A program made the position numbers and the translations under genes. Below, piece after piece: positions 10,501 through 19,500 of a stretch of 64,000 nt of DNA. The stretch covers positions 35,709,466 to 35,773,465 of the forward strand of contig NC_134508.1 in the NCBI RefSeq assembly GCF_027942865.1, in the 5' to 3' direction. This stretch comes from Odontesthes bonariensis. Lineage: Eukaryota; Chordata; Actinopteri; Atheriniformes; Atherinopsidae. The stretch's first letter is position 1. Each line of letters opens with the position of its first letter. The notes under the pieces were generated by a model. It ran no database searches and was not told where the DNA came from. It worked only from the letters and a program-made list of their open reading frames with translations.

Positions 10501-11968
10501 GTACATTTTTATCAGTAGATAAACTGACAAAGACATTCTCTGTTGGATTATAAACTATATTTGTGATGGCTGTTTTATGTCCTTTTAATATCTCTTCGCA
10601 TGATGATGTTTTGTGGGGGAACCACACCCGCAGAAGGCCATCTTTGCCACCAGTCATTATAAAATGTGACCAAGGGGAATATTCAGCACAGGTAAAGAAC
10701 TTGTCATGGCCCCTGCATTCAAAGACTTTTTTAGAGATTTTGGGTCTGACAGACTCAGGGCATGTGCTTAAAGTAACAACGGCCATGGATTTAGATGATT
10801 CACCACACATGATGAATGATTCCATACAAGGAAAGTATTGCAAATTTCTGAATGTTTCAGGAAAAATGGGAATCCTGAAAGAAACAAAATCTTTGGAAAC
10901 AGTCTTTAGGAGGGATGAAGTGTATGCAACTGGATAGTGCCCCAGGGTTTTTTTCTCAAACATGTTTTTGCAAAAGAGCCCATTTTCACACACATCGTAG
11001 GAAATGAATACGGATAAAAATCCTTCTGAATCTCCAAAGGAAAACATACCTTTTTTCTCACTGTGGCTGTAGTTAATGGTTTGGATTCTTTTGTCTTCAT
11101 CCACAATTAAGCAGAATGAAATTCTCAATAATTCTGGGATTTTGTTACATTCATAGAATAGCAGTTCTCTGTCAGATGTTGCGACAGCCAGCTTCTCGAT
11201 TTCTTTGATGTACACTACATCATTGACGTGCATTTTCCTTTTGTGATGTAAAGGAGGAGTTTCTTTGTCTCTCTCGTACAAGGGAAACGTGCATGACATC
11301 TTAAAGTCATCAGGCCAGTACTTCAGCACACCATCTGTACTGATGGAGAGGTACAGACACTTTTGGTAAGGCCGGAGTTGTTGTGATGCATCCTCTGCTC
11401 CGTCTTTTGGATTGCTGATATGCTTAAAAGGGAGGCATATTATTTTGACTACTAATCTGTGGGTATCAAAGGTTATCAATTCAAAAGGTTTGGGGAAAAG
11501 TTGGTTCTTGTAATCCAGAGCCTCTGCATTACTTGTTTTATGCATAAGAAAATTTAACAGCTCCCCAATGTCCACAGTTTTATCGCAGTTTGTGTCGATC
11601 TTCATGTGTAGCACACGCAGCTCTTCTTCATCTACTTTACTGTAAAGCTCCTGCATTGCCATAGAAAATTCGTCGATGTCAAGGCCGCCGCTGCCGTCAG
11701 CGTCATATTTTCCGAATACCTCGAGGATTGCTGGAATATCGTCAGCAGTGAACATTTTTTCTGATTCTTCCAGTTCACTGCCGGCTTTACCACTAGGGTC
11801 ATCATTCTTCATGTTAATGAGTTCGTCCAAGTCCAAGTCCAAGTCCAAATCCAAGTCCAAGTCCAAGTCCAAGTCCAAGTCCAAGTCCAAGTCCAAGTCC
11901 AAGTCCAAGTCCAAGTCCAAGTCCAAGTCCAGGTCTTCTTCTGAAGAGTTTTCTCCGGGATATGCCAT
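7532..11968 (-). CDS. EF-hand/WD40-repeat protein, WDR49/WDR64/EFCAB8 type, intronless
   Basis: This is a single uninterrupted frame of 1,478 codons. I chose the ATG at 11968 because it reads MAYPGENSS, has a strong context (GGAAACATGG) and precedes the first domain. An in-frame ATG 49 codons upstream (12115) is possible but its sequence is not conserved-looking. Order: 18 Leu-Asp dipeptides (residues 13-48); EF-hand loop DADGSGGLDIDE (about 89-100); a second, weaker loop DTNCDKTVDIGE (about 125-136); WD40 repeats from about 205 to 850, with clear units ending LLRVWF, VRIWS, VTVWD, VKLWN, VMWD and RICLWD; then a Pro-rich C-terminal repeat domain (about 1050-1478) with LPPI and RPPLTPHP motifs. 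Family members are calcium-binding WD40 proteins linked to cilia and sperm flagella. The known relatives have introns, so an intronless gene suggests a retrocopy. The frame is intact, so it is probably functional. The exact orthologue is uncertain. Confidence 0.88.
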   Translation of the reverse strand: MAYPGENSSEEDLDLDLDLDLDLDLDLDLDLDLDLDLDLDLDLDLDLDELINMKNDDPSGKAGSELEESEKMFTADDIPAILEVFGKYDADGSGGLDIDEFSMAMQELYSKVDEEELRVLHMKIDTNCDKTVDIGELLNFLMHKTSNAEALDYKNQLFPKPFELITFDTHRLVVKIICLPFKHISNPKDGAEDASQQLRPYQKCLYLSISTDGVLKYWPDDFKMSCTFPLYERDKETPPLHHKRKMHVNDVVYIKEIEKLAVATSDRELLFYECNKIPELLRISFCLIVDEDKRIQTINYSHSEKKGMFSFGDSEGFLSVFISYDVCENGLFCKNMFEKKTLGHYPVAYTSSLLKTVSKDFVSFRIPIFPETFRNLQYFPCMESFIMCGESSKSMAVVTLSTCPESVRPKISKKVFECRGHDKFFTCAEYSPWSHFIMTGGKDGLLRVWFPHKTSSCEEILKGHKTAITNIVYNPTENVFVSLSTDKNVRIWSDGDWTCRQRIFLVGMKEAPISTVYYNIHNNELFLANSDIAKCLGRGTNDFHNSLTSHNMPVCSVLYHNIYKQIVSVCMSGIVTVWDVLTGKAAMQFRVTPEKSVGHTAIAFDQAQRQVITISPDGKVKLWNFSNGQELKVLPVEMPKDVTQIICKDSKIFVSAKKCKTIFRLDIEGGENIFLEHHLLNDICSMELHKEILITASNEGNVVMWDTLSLDAVYYIKTRESLRTHLTFRDTGHSGVIPTKKKVKRLDQSNPTEEENDENVRPFVVSLKTREVDIGTATLLISAGGYIGAWSVKAKGGQIGKFKAVVSNAVITYMITDESEKTLVTGDSTGRICLWDIQNFGYKTEADTGPWRVSLQSPPLLASWQACRSELVCVACDNACANIVTTGQKNIKQWTNTGQFVGLFGKDQWGSNTTQGQIRENIDKEHEEQVNAPKEETFPKTSPDCDTDIRELVGRDPLFRHLIDIIPYELPGPILYKHVPGFRIQNKVTHQISRYIEEVEVIESLMVTGRQDCTRQLKHKEECQQILISKAQPLSQTIPGIIDKVSPSQPLPATRYSKQSSGNIRLPPLKNNSAVEQRPRNTIQHARLPPIPHPPVSGRPANGLLRNKNPVNQSSEKTKDIHLPPIRDQLPITQKPRPPLTPHPTDSTGSIKISLRQNRTVQKRAENITRHALLPPIKDLQQTPTQFSPRPPPTPHPTDSSGSIKIALRQNRTVQKRPENIPRYALLPPIKDLQQTPTQFSPCPPLTPCPSGSTRFASRLIRLRKAVEQKPGMTTEDRPLPPITACVQQKQIHFKPRPPLTPHPTDSTRSIKSALRQNRTVQKRPENITSHALLPPIKDLQQTPTQFSPRPPLTPCPSGSTRFASRLIRLRKPVEQKPGKTTEDRQFPPISAWVQKQKQIDIKPVTFVTPKPIDHYRLIKNALKKNSTMKQGPEKTTKQIHLPNIANHLQQNQTQFKPNPPKNPRLSGPSRPVKSALK
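7535..8800 (-). repeat. Coding tandem repeats for the Pro-rich C-terminal domain
   Basis: A roughly 53-residue (about 156-160 bp) unit with RPPLTPHPTDST, IKSALRQNRTVQKRPENI and LPPIKDLQQTPTQF motifs occurs several times. A higher-order block of about 318 bp is nearly duplicated (about 7805-8120 and 8121-8440). The high identity suggests recent unequal exchange within the gene. Open frames on the opposite strand here are by-products of this repeat. Confidence 0.8.
11825..11932 (-). repeat. Coding hexanucleotide microsatellite encoding (Leu-Asp)18
   Basis: Eighteen copies of a TTGGAC-type hexamer (one base variant) are read in frame as Leu-Asp just after the initiator region of the WD40 gene. 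Because the unit is a multiple of three, length change alters only dipeptide number. It is probably length-polymorphic. Confidence 0.92.
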
Positions 11969-12188
11969 GTTTCCAACTATTGTATGTTCAAGCACCGTAA
12001 GATTGTTAGAAATTAGTGCGAGTGATATAACTTTGTAATGCTGTATACAGAGAATCTTTAATTTCACTGGGTATATGTATTTTGGTGAAGTCATCAGACT
12101 CCTTTGTGACCTCATTATGACACGGGTGAAACATTAAAGGCTAATTATGACATCATCTCTGAGGTCACGGATGGAGTGCTCAGAAACT

Positions 12189-12201
12189 GTTGCCTAGCAA
12201 C
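12189..12201. promoter_or_regulatory. Perfect RFX X-box, GTTGCCTAGCAAC
   Basis: The 13-bp motif is a full palindromic match to the X-box bound by RFX factors (GTNRCC-N-RGYAAC). It lies 221-233 bp upstream of the WD40 gene ATG. RFX2/RFX3 X-boxes are established regulators of ciliary genes, so this supports ciliary expression of the neighbouring gene. Binding is inferred. Confidence 0.75.
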
Positions 12202-12638
12202 GGGATGGTTCTGGACTCTTGTAGAACCAACCCCACAGAACAGCAGAGAACTCCAAAAATCAAAATGTTCCAAAGACATATTATACATAGATGTATTGCC
12301 CACTCTGATTCGTTGATGCAAGATGCCAACATATCCTTCATTGTGGAATGGGCAAAACTGGTCTAGAAATAAATGTAAATTTATCTGGATATATGATTTT
12401 TTTATTTGGATTTTTTTTTTTTGGGATTGCTATAAACTCAAAAGCCCTTTTCAGTCTGAGCAAGATAATATCCTATTACCTCAACTGCCACTATGAAGTC
12501 ACCTTTGAAAGACTTCTATGATTTCTGCTCTTTTATTTTGTTCTATTTACACATTTAGATTAAGCTTTGACATTTAAGCAGTTTGCAAGAGTCCAGGATC
12601 GGGCAATTTTAGCAATCCCTTCGCCAAAATTAGTCTTA

Positions 12639-13331
12639 GGCTATGTACACACGTAGCCGGGTATTTTTAAAACCGAATATTTCCCCCCCTCCGTTTATAA
12701 AATAATTTGTATCCACATTACCTCGTTTTTGAAAAAAACACCTTCCACACATAAGCGAACATCTGCGTTTTCACCTGTCTTGACAACCCAAATGCATTTG
12801 CTGTTTTGCGCAATCTGCCCTCGTTAGCTAAATAATAAAGTGTGCACGCAACTTTTTTGAGCACACTGACAAGTGATCGCATGACAGTGGACTGCCCCTC
12901 GATATGAGGATGTAATAATTCCGACAGCGACAGGAGTGAGGACCGGGACATGCGGAAATTGTCATGCCATTCCTCTGGGAGTACGACTTGGGAGTGTAAA
13001 ATCAAGGCAGTAAACAGCGCCTGCACAATAATAACCACCACAGTTCTCAAGGCATCCATGCTTTTTCAGTAAACAAAAGTCGCACGTTTGACATCAGAGC
13101 AGATTTGTTGTTGTTTTGGCGCATATTGTGACGTTTGAAAACGCAAAACTCTGGTTATCTCTGTCTACACGCAGCTGCATAAACGGAGTTTTCAAAAATC
13201 TTCACTTTGCCCGGAGTTTTTAAAAACATTCGTTTACGATGCGTTTTTATGCGTTTTCATGTGGATGACAGGTCCAAATGTAGAAAATTATATTTGTTTT
13301 ATCAGATACCCGGCTACGTGTGGATGGGGCC
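12639..13331 (-). mobile_element. PIF/Harbinger-type element (693 bp), TSD TTA
   Basis: The ends are inverted: ggctatgtacacacgtagcc at the left, and ggctacgtgtggatggggcc at the right. The target duplication TTA flanks both sides (12636-12638 and 13332-13334), the usual Harbinger signature. It carries an N-terminal transposase fragment on the minus strand. It shares its cccccctccgttt-bearing end with the element at 58279-58945. Confidence 0.88.
12718..13059 (-). pseudogene. Truncated Harbinger transposase N-terminus (HARBI1-like)
   Basis: The 113-codon frame starts MDALRTVVVIIVQALF and contains the characteristic FRMSRSSLLSLSELL and LRKTANAFGLSRQV motifs. The second is the helix-turn-helix ahead of the DDE nuclease. 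The nuclease domain is absent, because the frame runs into the element's end. Intact transposases of this type are about 350-400 residues. Confidence 0.8.
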
Positions 13332-13334
13332 TTA

Positions 13335-13512
13335 AAATTGAAAATAAAACACTGTCAGGAAACACTTAAATATGGTGGTCTTGGATTTTTAAAGTAATTA
13401 GCTAGGAATTACAAAATAATAAGTATCCATCCATTTTCTGCCCATTATCTGGGACAGGATTGAGCAAAGATCTGGGCAAAGATACTCAGATCATCCTCTT
13501 CCCAGCTACCTC
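13335..13512. other. Short spacer, no gene seen
   Basis: AT-rich DNA between the Harbinger element and the start of LINE-derived sequence. No features are recognised. Confidence 0.4.
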
Positions 13513-13575
13513 GTGGTATTTTTGATCAAGGTGACAAACGATATCCGCCTGAACACAGACGCAGACAAAGTCTGT

Positions 13576-14168
13576 GGCTGTGTTCGAAACCGCAAACTGC
13601 ATACTCATCGATCAGACAGTATGCAGAACATTTACCCACAATGCATTTCGCTCCTACCCGAGCCGAAATCAACCGGCCTGAAGCTGATTTCCCTTAAGCT
13701 CTAAACTCTGTAAACTTTAGAAACATTTGAAACATTTTCAGGCAAGAATGTAGTCGTTTAGATCCCCAACGTGTTGAAAATCTGACAAAATACCGGCTAT
13801 TTACAATTTTGTTCCCACAAATTTGGCACTACTAAAGCTAGCCGCAGTGAGCAACGCACTTCCGGTTATTTTCACAAAATAAAATACCTTTGCCTTTTAT
13901 CATAGGGAAAGCCATTACGATACAATTGGTGCTTTTGTTTTGAAAACAGGTAGTGAACGTACCCTCGTTGTAGCTAGCTTGAAACTGCCGTTTTGACAGG
14001 AAATGACAATCGGCGACGTCACGTTACATTGCATCTTGGGTAGTTTGAGTATGAGTAGTAACCTCATGATGAATACCCAACATTTCAGAGAATCTAGCAT
14101 GCATTCGGGAAAAAAGTCAGTATGAGTAGTATGAGTAGTAGGAGAAGTATGCGGTTTCGAACGCAGCC
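13576..14168. mobile_element. MITE with ggctgtgttcgaaaccgc termini, copy 1
   Basis: The left end ggctgtgttcgaaaccgc and right end gcggtttcgaacgcagcc are inverted repeats. The element interrupts the LINE frame between LNTDADKV and the LVLLDRSAAFD segment. AGTCT near both flanks is a possible target duplication but is not exact at the boundaries. A related copy lies at 30970-31508. No coding capacity is seen. Confidence 0.75.
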
Positions 14169-14666
14169 TCAGTCTTAGTTCTGCTGGACCGGAGTGCTGC
14201 CTTTGACACAGTTGACCATGCAATCTTATTACAAAGGTTAGAAGACTGGGTGGGAATCTCTGGTAGTGCTTTAAACTCCTATCTTGAGGACAGGAAATAT
14301 TTTGTTGAAATTGGTAACTACGTCTCAGACCAAATGGCTATGACCTGTGGGGTTCCCCAGGGGTCAATCCTGGGCACCCTATTGTTCAAGCTCTACATGC
14401 TTCCACTGGGCCAGCTAATACGCAGCTATGTGTCCTACCACAACTATGCAGATGACACTCAAATCTACATGTCACTGACGGCAGGAAAACACGGGCCTGT
14501 AGATACGTTGTGTCACTGAACAGATCAGTGTGTGGATGCAAAACAATTTTCTTCACCTAAACTGAAATCACTGTCTGTGGTCCACAGAAACAAAGAGAAA
14601 GTGTTATCAGTCACCTTGAGACTCTCTCTCTAAAACCTAATAATCAGGTTAGAAATCTAGGTGTAC

Positions 14667-14990
14667 TTTACATTACGGTCATTTTGCAGACGCTTTTATC
14701 CAAAGCGATATACAATAAGCGTGTTCAACATCGGTAGGCAAAAGAACTTCAGGTCACAAGAAATCATAAGTGCATTTCCTTCCAAAACCTGACATCAGTC
14801 GGGAGATCGTTCCACCATCGGGGTGCTAGAACAGAAAAAAGCCATGACCGTGTTGATCGTGCACAGGGACCACTGAGTGACGGGGCAGCCAGGCGCCTCG
14901 AGGCCGCAGAGCGAAGTGGTCGGGCGGGGGTGTAGGGCTTGACCATAGTCTGGAGGTATGAAAGAACTGTTCCTTCCACTGCCCTGTAGG
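14667..14990 (-). repeat. Dispersed repeat, copy 2, with LINE reverse-transcriptase tail
   Basis: This shares its 5' part with 4637-4900. On the minus strand 14764-14979 reads through RPLRSAASRRLAAPSLSG and WLFSVLAPRWWNDLP, a pattern typical of the C-terminal region of fish LINE reverse transcriptases. It is inserted in the L2-like copy at 13513-15412. Confidence 0.65.
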
Positions 14991-15412
14991 GGTAATATTA
15001 GACAGCCACATTAAATCAGTAACATCAGCAGCTTTTTACCATCTCAAAAACATGACCAGAATCAAAGGAATAGTGTCTCAACCAGACTTAGAGAGACTAA
15101 TCCATGCGTTTGTCTCCAGCAGGTTAGACTGCTGTAACGGCCTGCTCACTGGGCTCTAAACGGGCTGTAAGACAGCTGCAGTACTGAGACAGGCCTCAGC
15201 TCTGACAATGTTCAAATCCAGCCTGAAAACAGTTCTATTTAGCTGTGCATATGACACCTGGAGGGTTTTTATCTGCACTCTTCGCTTTTAATGTAATTTA
15301 TTGATGATTATTTTTATGTTTTATGGAATGATTTTATTTGCCTTTTTGTGATTTTATGTAGCTGTGAAGCACTTGGAATTGTGCTCTAAAAATAAACTTT
15401 CCTTGCCTTAAC

Positions 15413-15900
15413 AATGTGGATTCAGTTTATGTTGTATATTTACATTTTTTCAGCTGAGTCCGTGATGTGGTCTTGCTGCTTGTGAGCACACATTGATGCT
15501 GTGCTGAGACCCCTCTGTTTGGTATGTGTGAACTACCAAAAAAGACAAGCGGCTGTGTTTGTGCTAAAAAAAAAAAAAAAAATCAAGCTAATCCGAGAGT
15601 ACAAAAACTATACAGGTGTAAAGGAATGTAAATGTGTGAATAAATAGATTTTGAACGGGAATGGAAACATACACATTGTCTGATAAAATCCACCTTTATT
15701 GTGTAAAAGGGTTTGTACGATCAGGTTAAGTTCATAGTTGAGCTGTTTGGAATAACAAGCATCAAGTGCATTTTCTCGTCAACTTAAGAAGACTGTGCCC
15801 TGGTAAATGTCTAAATAGAGTTCATTTCATGCTTTCCACGTATGTGCAAGCCTTCTGTGTCAATTATTCCAATGTAGCAATTAGAAGAAAATAATCAGTG
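15413..15900. other. Intergenic, no gene seen
   Basis: AT-rich with an A-run near 15568-15583. aaaataatcagtg is duplicated in tandem just before the next hAT. Confidence 0.4.
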
Positions 15901-15933
15901 AAAATAATCAGTGTTGGGAGTAACGGTGTTTAA

Positions 15934-16422
15934 AGGCGGGGTAGGGGATCTTTTTCTGGAACATTTTTTTACATATTACTTGAAATACTCTTCACACCCC
16001 CATTGCAACCAATTAATTAATAGTTTTGACACAAATATGAAAAGTTTTAGTGGCCTCTAGAACGTACAATCTAGGAAAAACAGTTGCCTTCTATCAAACT
16101 GCAATCTGCTCCTCCCTCCCCCTCTTCCCCCCTGTGCGCGTACCCTACCCTCCTCCGTGATCGAATTACACGTCCAGAAGCGTGGCAGGAAGCTAAACTA
16201 CAGCCACCTTGGCTAGCACCTACCATTATTAAACGTATAGTTAGCATATACTAAATACGGCAACGATTGATGCTTGCTGTCAGAGCAGCGCTCGTGCGCG
16301 TTCATGTACTCTAGAGGTGTGCCTTCGGGGGGAAGGTGAAGAAAAGGGTTGGGACTTTTCACCTGTGTATTTTCAAAACGCAGCTTCGCTGGACTCAAAA
16401 TCCAGGATCTCCTACCCTACCT
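15934..16422. mobile_element. TTAA-flanked MITE family 1, copy 1
   Basis: The ends aggcggggtaggggatc and gatctcctaccctacct are inverted. TTAA is duplicated at 15930-15933 and 16423-16426. TTAA targets are used by piggyBac and Kolobok transposons. The second copy is at 29611-30154 in the opposite orientation. Confidence 0.88.
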
Positions 16423-16729
16423 TTAAGTATAACGGCGTTACTAACGGCGTTATTTTTCCAGTACCGGAGTAATCTAATCAATTACTTTCCCCATCATTAC
16501 AACGCCGTTATCGTTACTGAGAATATAAAGTGGCGCGTTACTACAATTTGGTTGTAGGCTTTCAGCTACACATCAGCTGCATGCTGCCTGGAGAGAGCGG
16601 GGGTGGGGATGATGATGACACCGTTGCAAATGCGTTGATGATTGGCTGGGTGGGCGGATCATGCCCTGCTCACGCTGTCTCACTGCATGCGCTAAACACA
16701 CACAAGACAGTGGCGACGAGCCAGGGAAG

Positions 16730-16963
16730 TTCACAGGTAGCGTTCTCTAACTGGAAGTACCGGCACTACTTCTCACCCGTGGAGATAAAAGGCAATAATG
16801 TGTATGTAACATGCACGCTATGCCCAGGGGAAAAAACTTTATCCACGTCTGCCTCAAGTAACTCAAATCTAATGAAGCACCTTTCATCAACCCATGTGAA
16901 TATGAAGCACTTGTTGCTTCTGCAGCTGCTAGCCCAACCCCCAAGCCCAAATGCAGCTGGCTA
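16730..16963 (+). pseudogene. hAT transposase N-terminal BED zinc-finger fragment
   Basis: The frame reads NWKYRHYFSPVEIKGNNVYV, then CTLC, then SNLMKHLSSTHV, giving the C-x2-C ... H-x4-H arrangement of a BED finger. It then runs into a Pro/Ala-rich repeat and stops. The rest of the transposase is missing. Confidence 0.75.
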
Positions 16964-17178
16964 ACCCTAGCCCAGGCCCAAAGGCAGCTGGCTAACCCTA
17001 GCCCAGGCCCAAAGGCAGCTGGCTAACCCAAGCCCAGGCCCAAAGGCAGCTGGCTAACCCTAGCCCAAGCCCAAATGCAGCTGGCTAACCCAAGCCCGGG
17101 CCCAAAGGCAGCTGGCTAACCCTAGCCCAGGCCCAAATGCAGCTGGCTAACCCAAGCCCGGGCCCAAAGGCAGCTAGC
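16922..17178. repeat. Minisatellite, about 8 units of 31 bp
   Basis: The unit contains gcagctggctaaccctagcc followed by caggcccaaag, with scattered single-base variants. It has expanded inside the coding part of the hAT. Downstream sequence (SVSPSEGDGATRKQTTLNF) resumes the transposase linker. Confidence 0.88.
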
Positions 17179-17645
17179 GTGAGCCCCAGCGAAGGAGACG
17201 GAGCCACTCGAAAACAAACAACACTCAATTTTTCGGGTCAGAATTTTTTTATTAATTTATTTCTATGCATCATATGGCAGGCTGCTATTGAGTTCAAATA
17301 AATACCGAATGTTCTAAATTACTGTATATAGTGTTTTTATATCGTCTATATAGGGAGTATAGGGAAATATTCACTGAGCCTGGTCCATTTTTTTTTTCCT
17401 TTAGCACAAGTTTCTTGTGTTTACCTTAAATGAATTAAATCAGTTAATATAAACATATTTGATGTTAAAGATGTTATAGAACATAACAGCGTTATAGAAC
17501 ACAAAAATAACGCCACAGTTACTTTGCTGAGTAACTAATTACTTTTACAATGTGGTAACTGAGTTACTAACTCAAATTACTTTTTGGGAGCAGTAACTAG
17601 TACTAATTACTTTTTAAAATGAACTTGACCAACACTGAAAATAAT

Positions 17646-17792
17646 AGCTGAAGTGGAAATGTAATCAATTCTTTAGCACTTTGCTTTGACGTGTGTCTGA
17701 GAATTAAAGTGAAAAAACTAAAGGAAAGCACATCAAGTCTTAAAAAACAATCATCAGTTGTAGTTATTTCAAAGGCTCCTGCATTGATGTGT
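17646..17792. other. Spacer, no gene seen
   Basis: No recognised features lie between the hAT target duplication and the first piece of the duplicated WD40 gene. Confidence 0.35.
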
Positions 17793-17876
17793 TTTTGTGG
17801 GGGAACCACACCCGCAGAAGGCCATCTTTGCCACCAGTCATTATAAAATGTGACCAAGGGGAATATTCAGCACAGG
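17793..17876 (-). pseudogene. Partial WD40-gene copy, piece 1
   Basis: Near-identical to 10609-10692 of the intact minus-strand WD40 gene. It stops exactly at a hAT insertion whose 8-bp target duplication is its last 8 bases. Confidence 0.88.
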
Positions 17877-19492
17877 CAGGGGCGTCTGTAGCTTGAGCAA
17901 ACATTCGGGGCTGTAGCCCAGACATGAAAATAATTTTTAATGGGGGTCAGGGGGGTTTTTCCCCCGGGATTTTTTTTAAAAAAAGGGGGTGTTACAATGA
18001 AAATTTAACACAGTTCATGACCAGCTGCTTAACATGTTGAATGCCGAGCTGTGAATGTTGGCATTCATGTTTTGATAAAATGCCGAGATCCATATATCCA
18101 AATGCTGACATTGTGTCTTTGTTAGCCTGGTGCGTTCACACCAAACGCGATGAGAATATTCGCACCGCCTTCATCGCGCGATCGTTGCCGCAGGTGTAAA
18201 TTAAATTCCATCGCCTCAAACGCCTCTTTCGCGCGAGTAACACGAGTGAATAGCTCAAGGGGCTATCCATGGCTGATCGCTCCTTGTACCTGCTGTGGCA
18301 GTCCGAGATTCGTGGGAAACGCATACGCCGTCGTGTCTGGGTCAGTGACATCATCCGGTGGTGCATTCAGCTCGGATAATTTCATCGCCTTCTCCAGGAG
18401 TTGCCTGGATGACGGCCGCCTCCAGCGGCACCCCAGGCCCACCAGGACCCAGCCCGACAACCCGCTTGGGAGGACCGGCGCCTGCAGCCGGCGTCCCGCC
18501 GAGAGATCACGGCACCGATCCTCCCGAGCAGGCCAACAAACTGGGTCCCAGCGAGCCCGAAACACCGCTGGGAGCGGCCGCCACTGGAGGATCGGCGCCG
18601 CGATCTCTCGGCGGGACACCATGCCACAGGCGCCCCGCAGCTGAAACGGAGCCGCGGCCCAGCTGCGGAGCGCCTGCAGCCGGCGTCCCGCCGAGAGATC
18701 ACGGCACCGATCCTCCCGTGGCGGCCGCTTCCAGCGGTGTTTCGGGCTCGCTGGGACCCAGTTTGGTGGCCGCCACGGGAGGATCGGTACCGTGATCTCT
18801 CGGCGGGACGCCGGCTGCAGGCGCTCCGCAGCTGGGCCGCGGCTCCGTTTCAGCTGCGGGGCGCCTGTAGTTGGTGTCCTGCCGAGAGATCGCGGCGCCG
18901 GTCCTCCCGAGCGGGTTGTCGGGCTGGGTCCTGGTGGGCCTGGGGTGCCGCTGGAGGCGGCCGTCATCCAGACGGAACTCCTGGAGAAGGCGGTGATTTT
19001 ATTGTTTTATTTTATTTTGGCAGGGACCATGTGCAAAGTACATTAATTACAAAGTAAAGAGATGACCTGCACCAGATTGTAGTTTAGAAGCTAATTTCCT
19101 TGTGCAGTCCCATCTGCATGTCACAGACAGCGCCTGTCCATCTGTCTCCACTCACTGTCGTCCAGAATCTCAACGCTGATAGGCTGTCTGGCGCGAATAT
19201 TTCGCCAAAGTTGGATTTTTTGAACTCTCGCGAATCGCATATTTTCACTCGCGCGGCGGCCACCGCCTCACCGCTCCTCACCGCGCCTCAGAATCCTGCG
19301 GTCTGAGCTGGTTACAAAGTTGCATGATGACAGCAGCGCCGCGGTAGTCACCGCTCAAAGTCCCGTGACGGAGCTCTCCTTCTTTTTCTTCTTCGTTCTT
19401 CTTCTTATTATTATTATACATATTTTTCTTTATGTCAGTCCAGAGAGATTCGGGGCTGAAGCCCCGAATGACCAGGTCTCTCGACGCGCATG
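17877..19492. mobile_element. hAT-type element (1,616 bp) with a large internal foldback, TSD AGCACAGG
   Basis: The left end caggggcgtctgtagc and the reverse of the right end (catgcgcgtcgagagac) are imperfect inverted termini. Both lead into attcggggct. The target duplication AGCACAGG is perfect (17869-17876 and 19493-19500), and the host WD40 copy reads straight across it. The interior holds the GC-rich inverted-repeat cluster at 18385-18999. No transposase is visible; long frames inside are products of the GC-rich palindromes. Confidence 0.88.
18385..18999. repeat. Nested GC-rich inverted repeats (foldback), about 600 bp
   Basis: The outer arms (18385-18485 and about 18895-18999) are reverse complements: catcgccttctccaggagtt against aactcctggagaaggcggtg. 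Inner arms about 18630-18727 and 18768-18868 pair as well, and the 18485-18630 half can fold on itself. The block cgtcccgccgagagatcacg recurs in both orientations. The whole tract could fold into a branched hairpin. Confidence 0.85.
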
Positions 19493-19500
19493 AGCACAGG

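Larger units (their letters stand above)
13513..15412 (+). mobile_element. L2-like LINE copy, deleted and interrupted (pol fragment)
   Basis: Protein matches are visible in pieces. LIKVTNDIRLNTDA lies at 13520-13565. After an inserted MITE comes FDTVDHAILLQRLEDWVGIS, then MTCGVPQGSILG and YHNYADDTQIY, which are reverse-transcriptase motifs with the YADD catalytic pair kept. After 14520 the frame is broken. A second repeat (14667-14990) interrupts it and the sequence resumes as SHIKSVTSAAFYHLK. A large deletion near 15170 joins to the 3' tail ending near 15412. The same family occurs at 23413-24829 and at 34930-36140 (minus). Confidence 0.85.
15909..17637 (+). mobile_element. Non-autonomous hAT (1,729 bp), TSD AAAATAAT, carries BED-finger exon and a nested MITE
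   Basis: It starts cagtgttgggagtaacg and ends cttgaccaacactg, with a perfect 8-bp target duplication AAAATAAT (15901-15908 and 17638-17645). A TTAA-type MITE sits in its left end (15934-16422). The coding remnant at about 16730-16900 is a BED-type zinc finger, and the minisatellite at 16922-17178 follows it in the coding region. No catalytic domain is present. Confidence 0.9.

Noticed and set aside
11676..12038. Lys-Ser repeat protein on the plus strand
   Set aside because: It is the antisense reading of the Leu-Asp hexamer and EF-hand region.
16922..17178. Regular repeats resembling a CRISPR array
   Set aside because: The units are contiguous with no unique spacers, and the genome is eukaryotic; this is a minisatellite.
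18263..18967. Arg/Pro-rich open frames on both strands (up to 234 codons)
   Set aside because: They come from GC-rich inverted repeats in a non-autonomous hAT; both strands give similar frames because of the palindromy.
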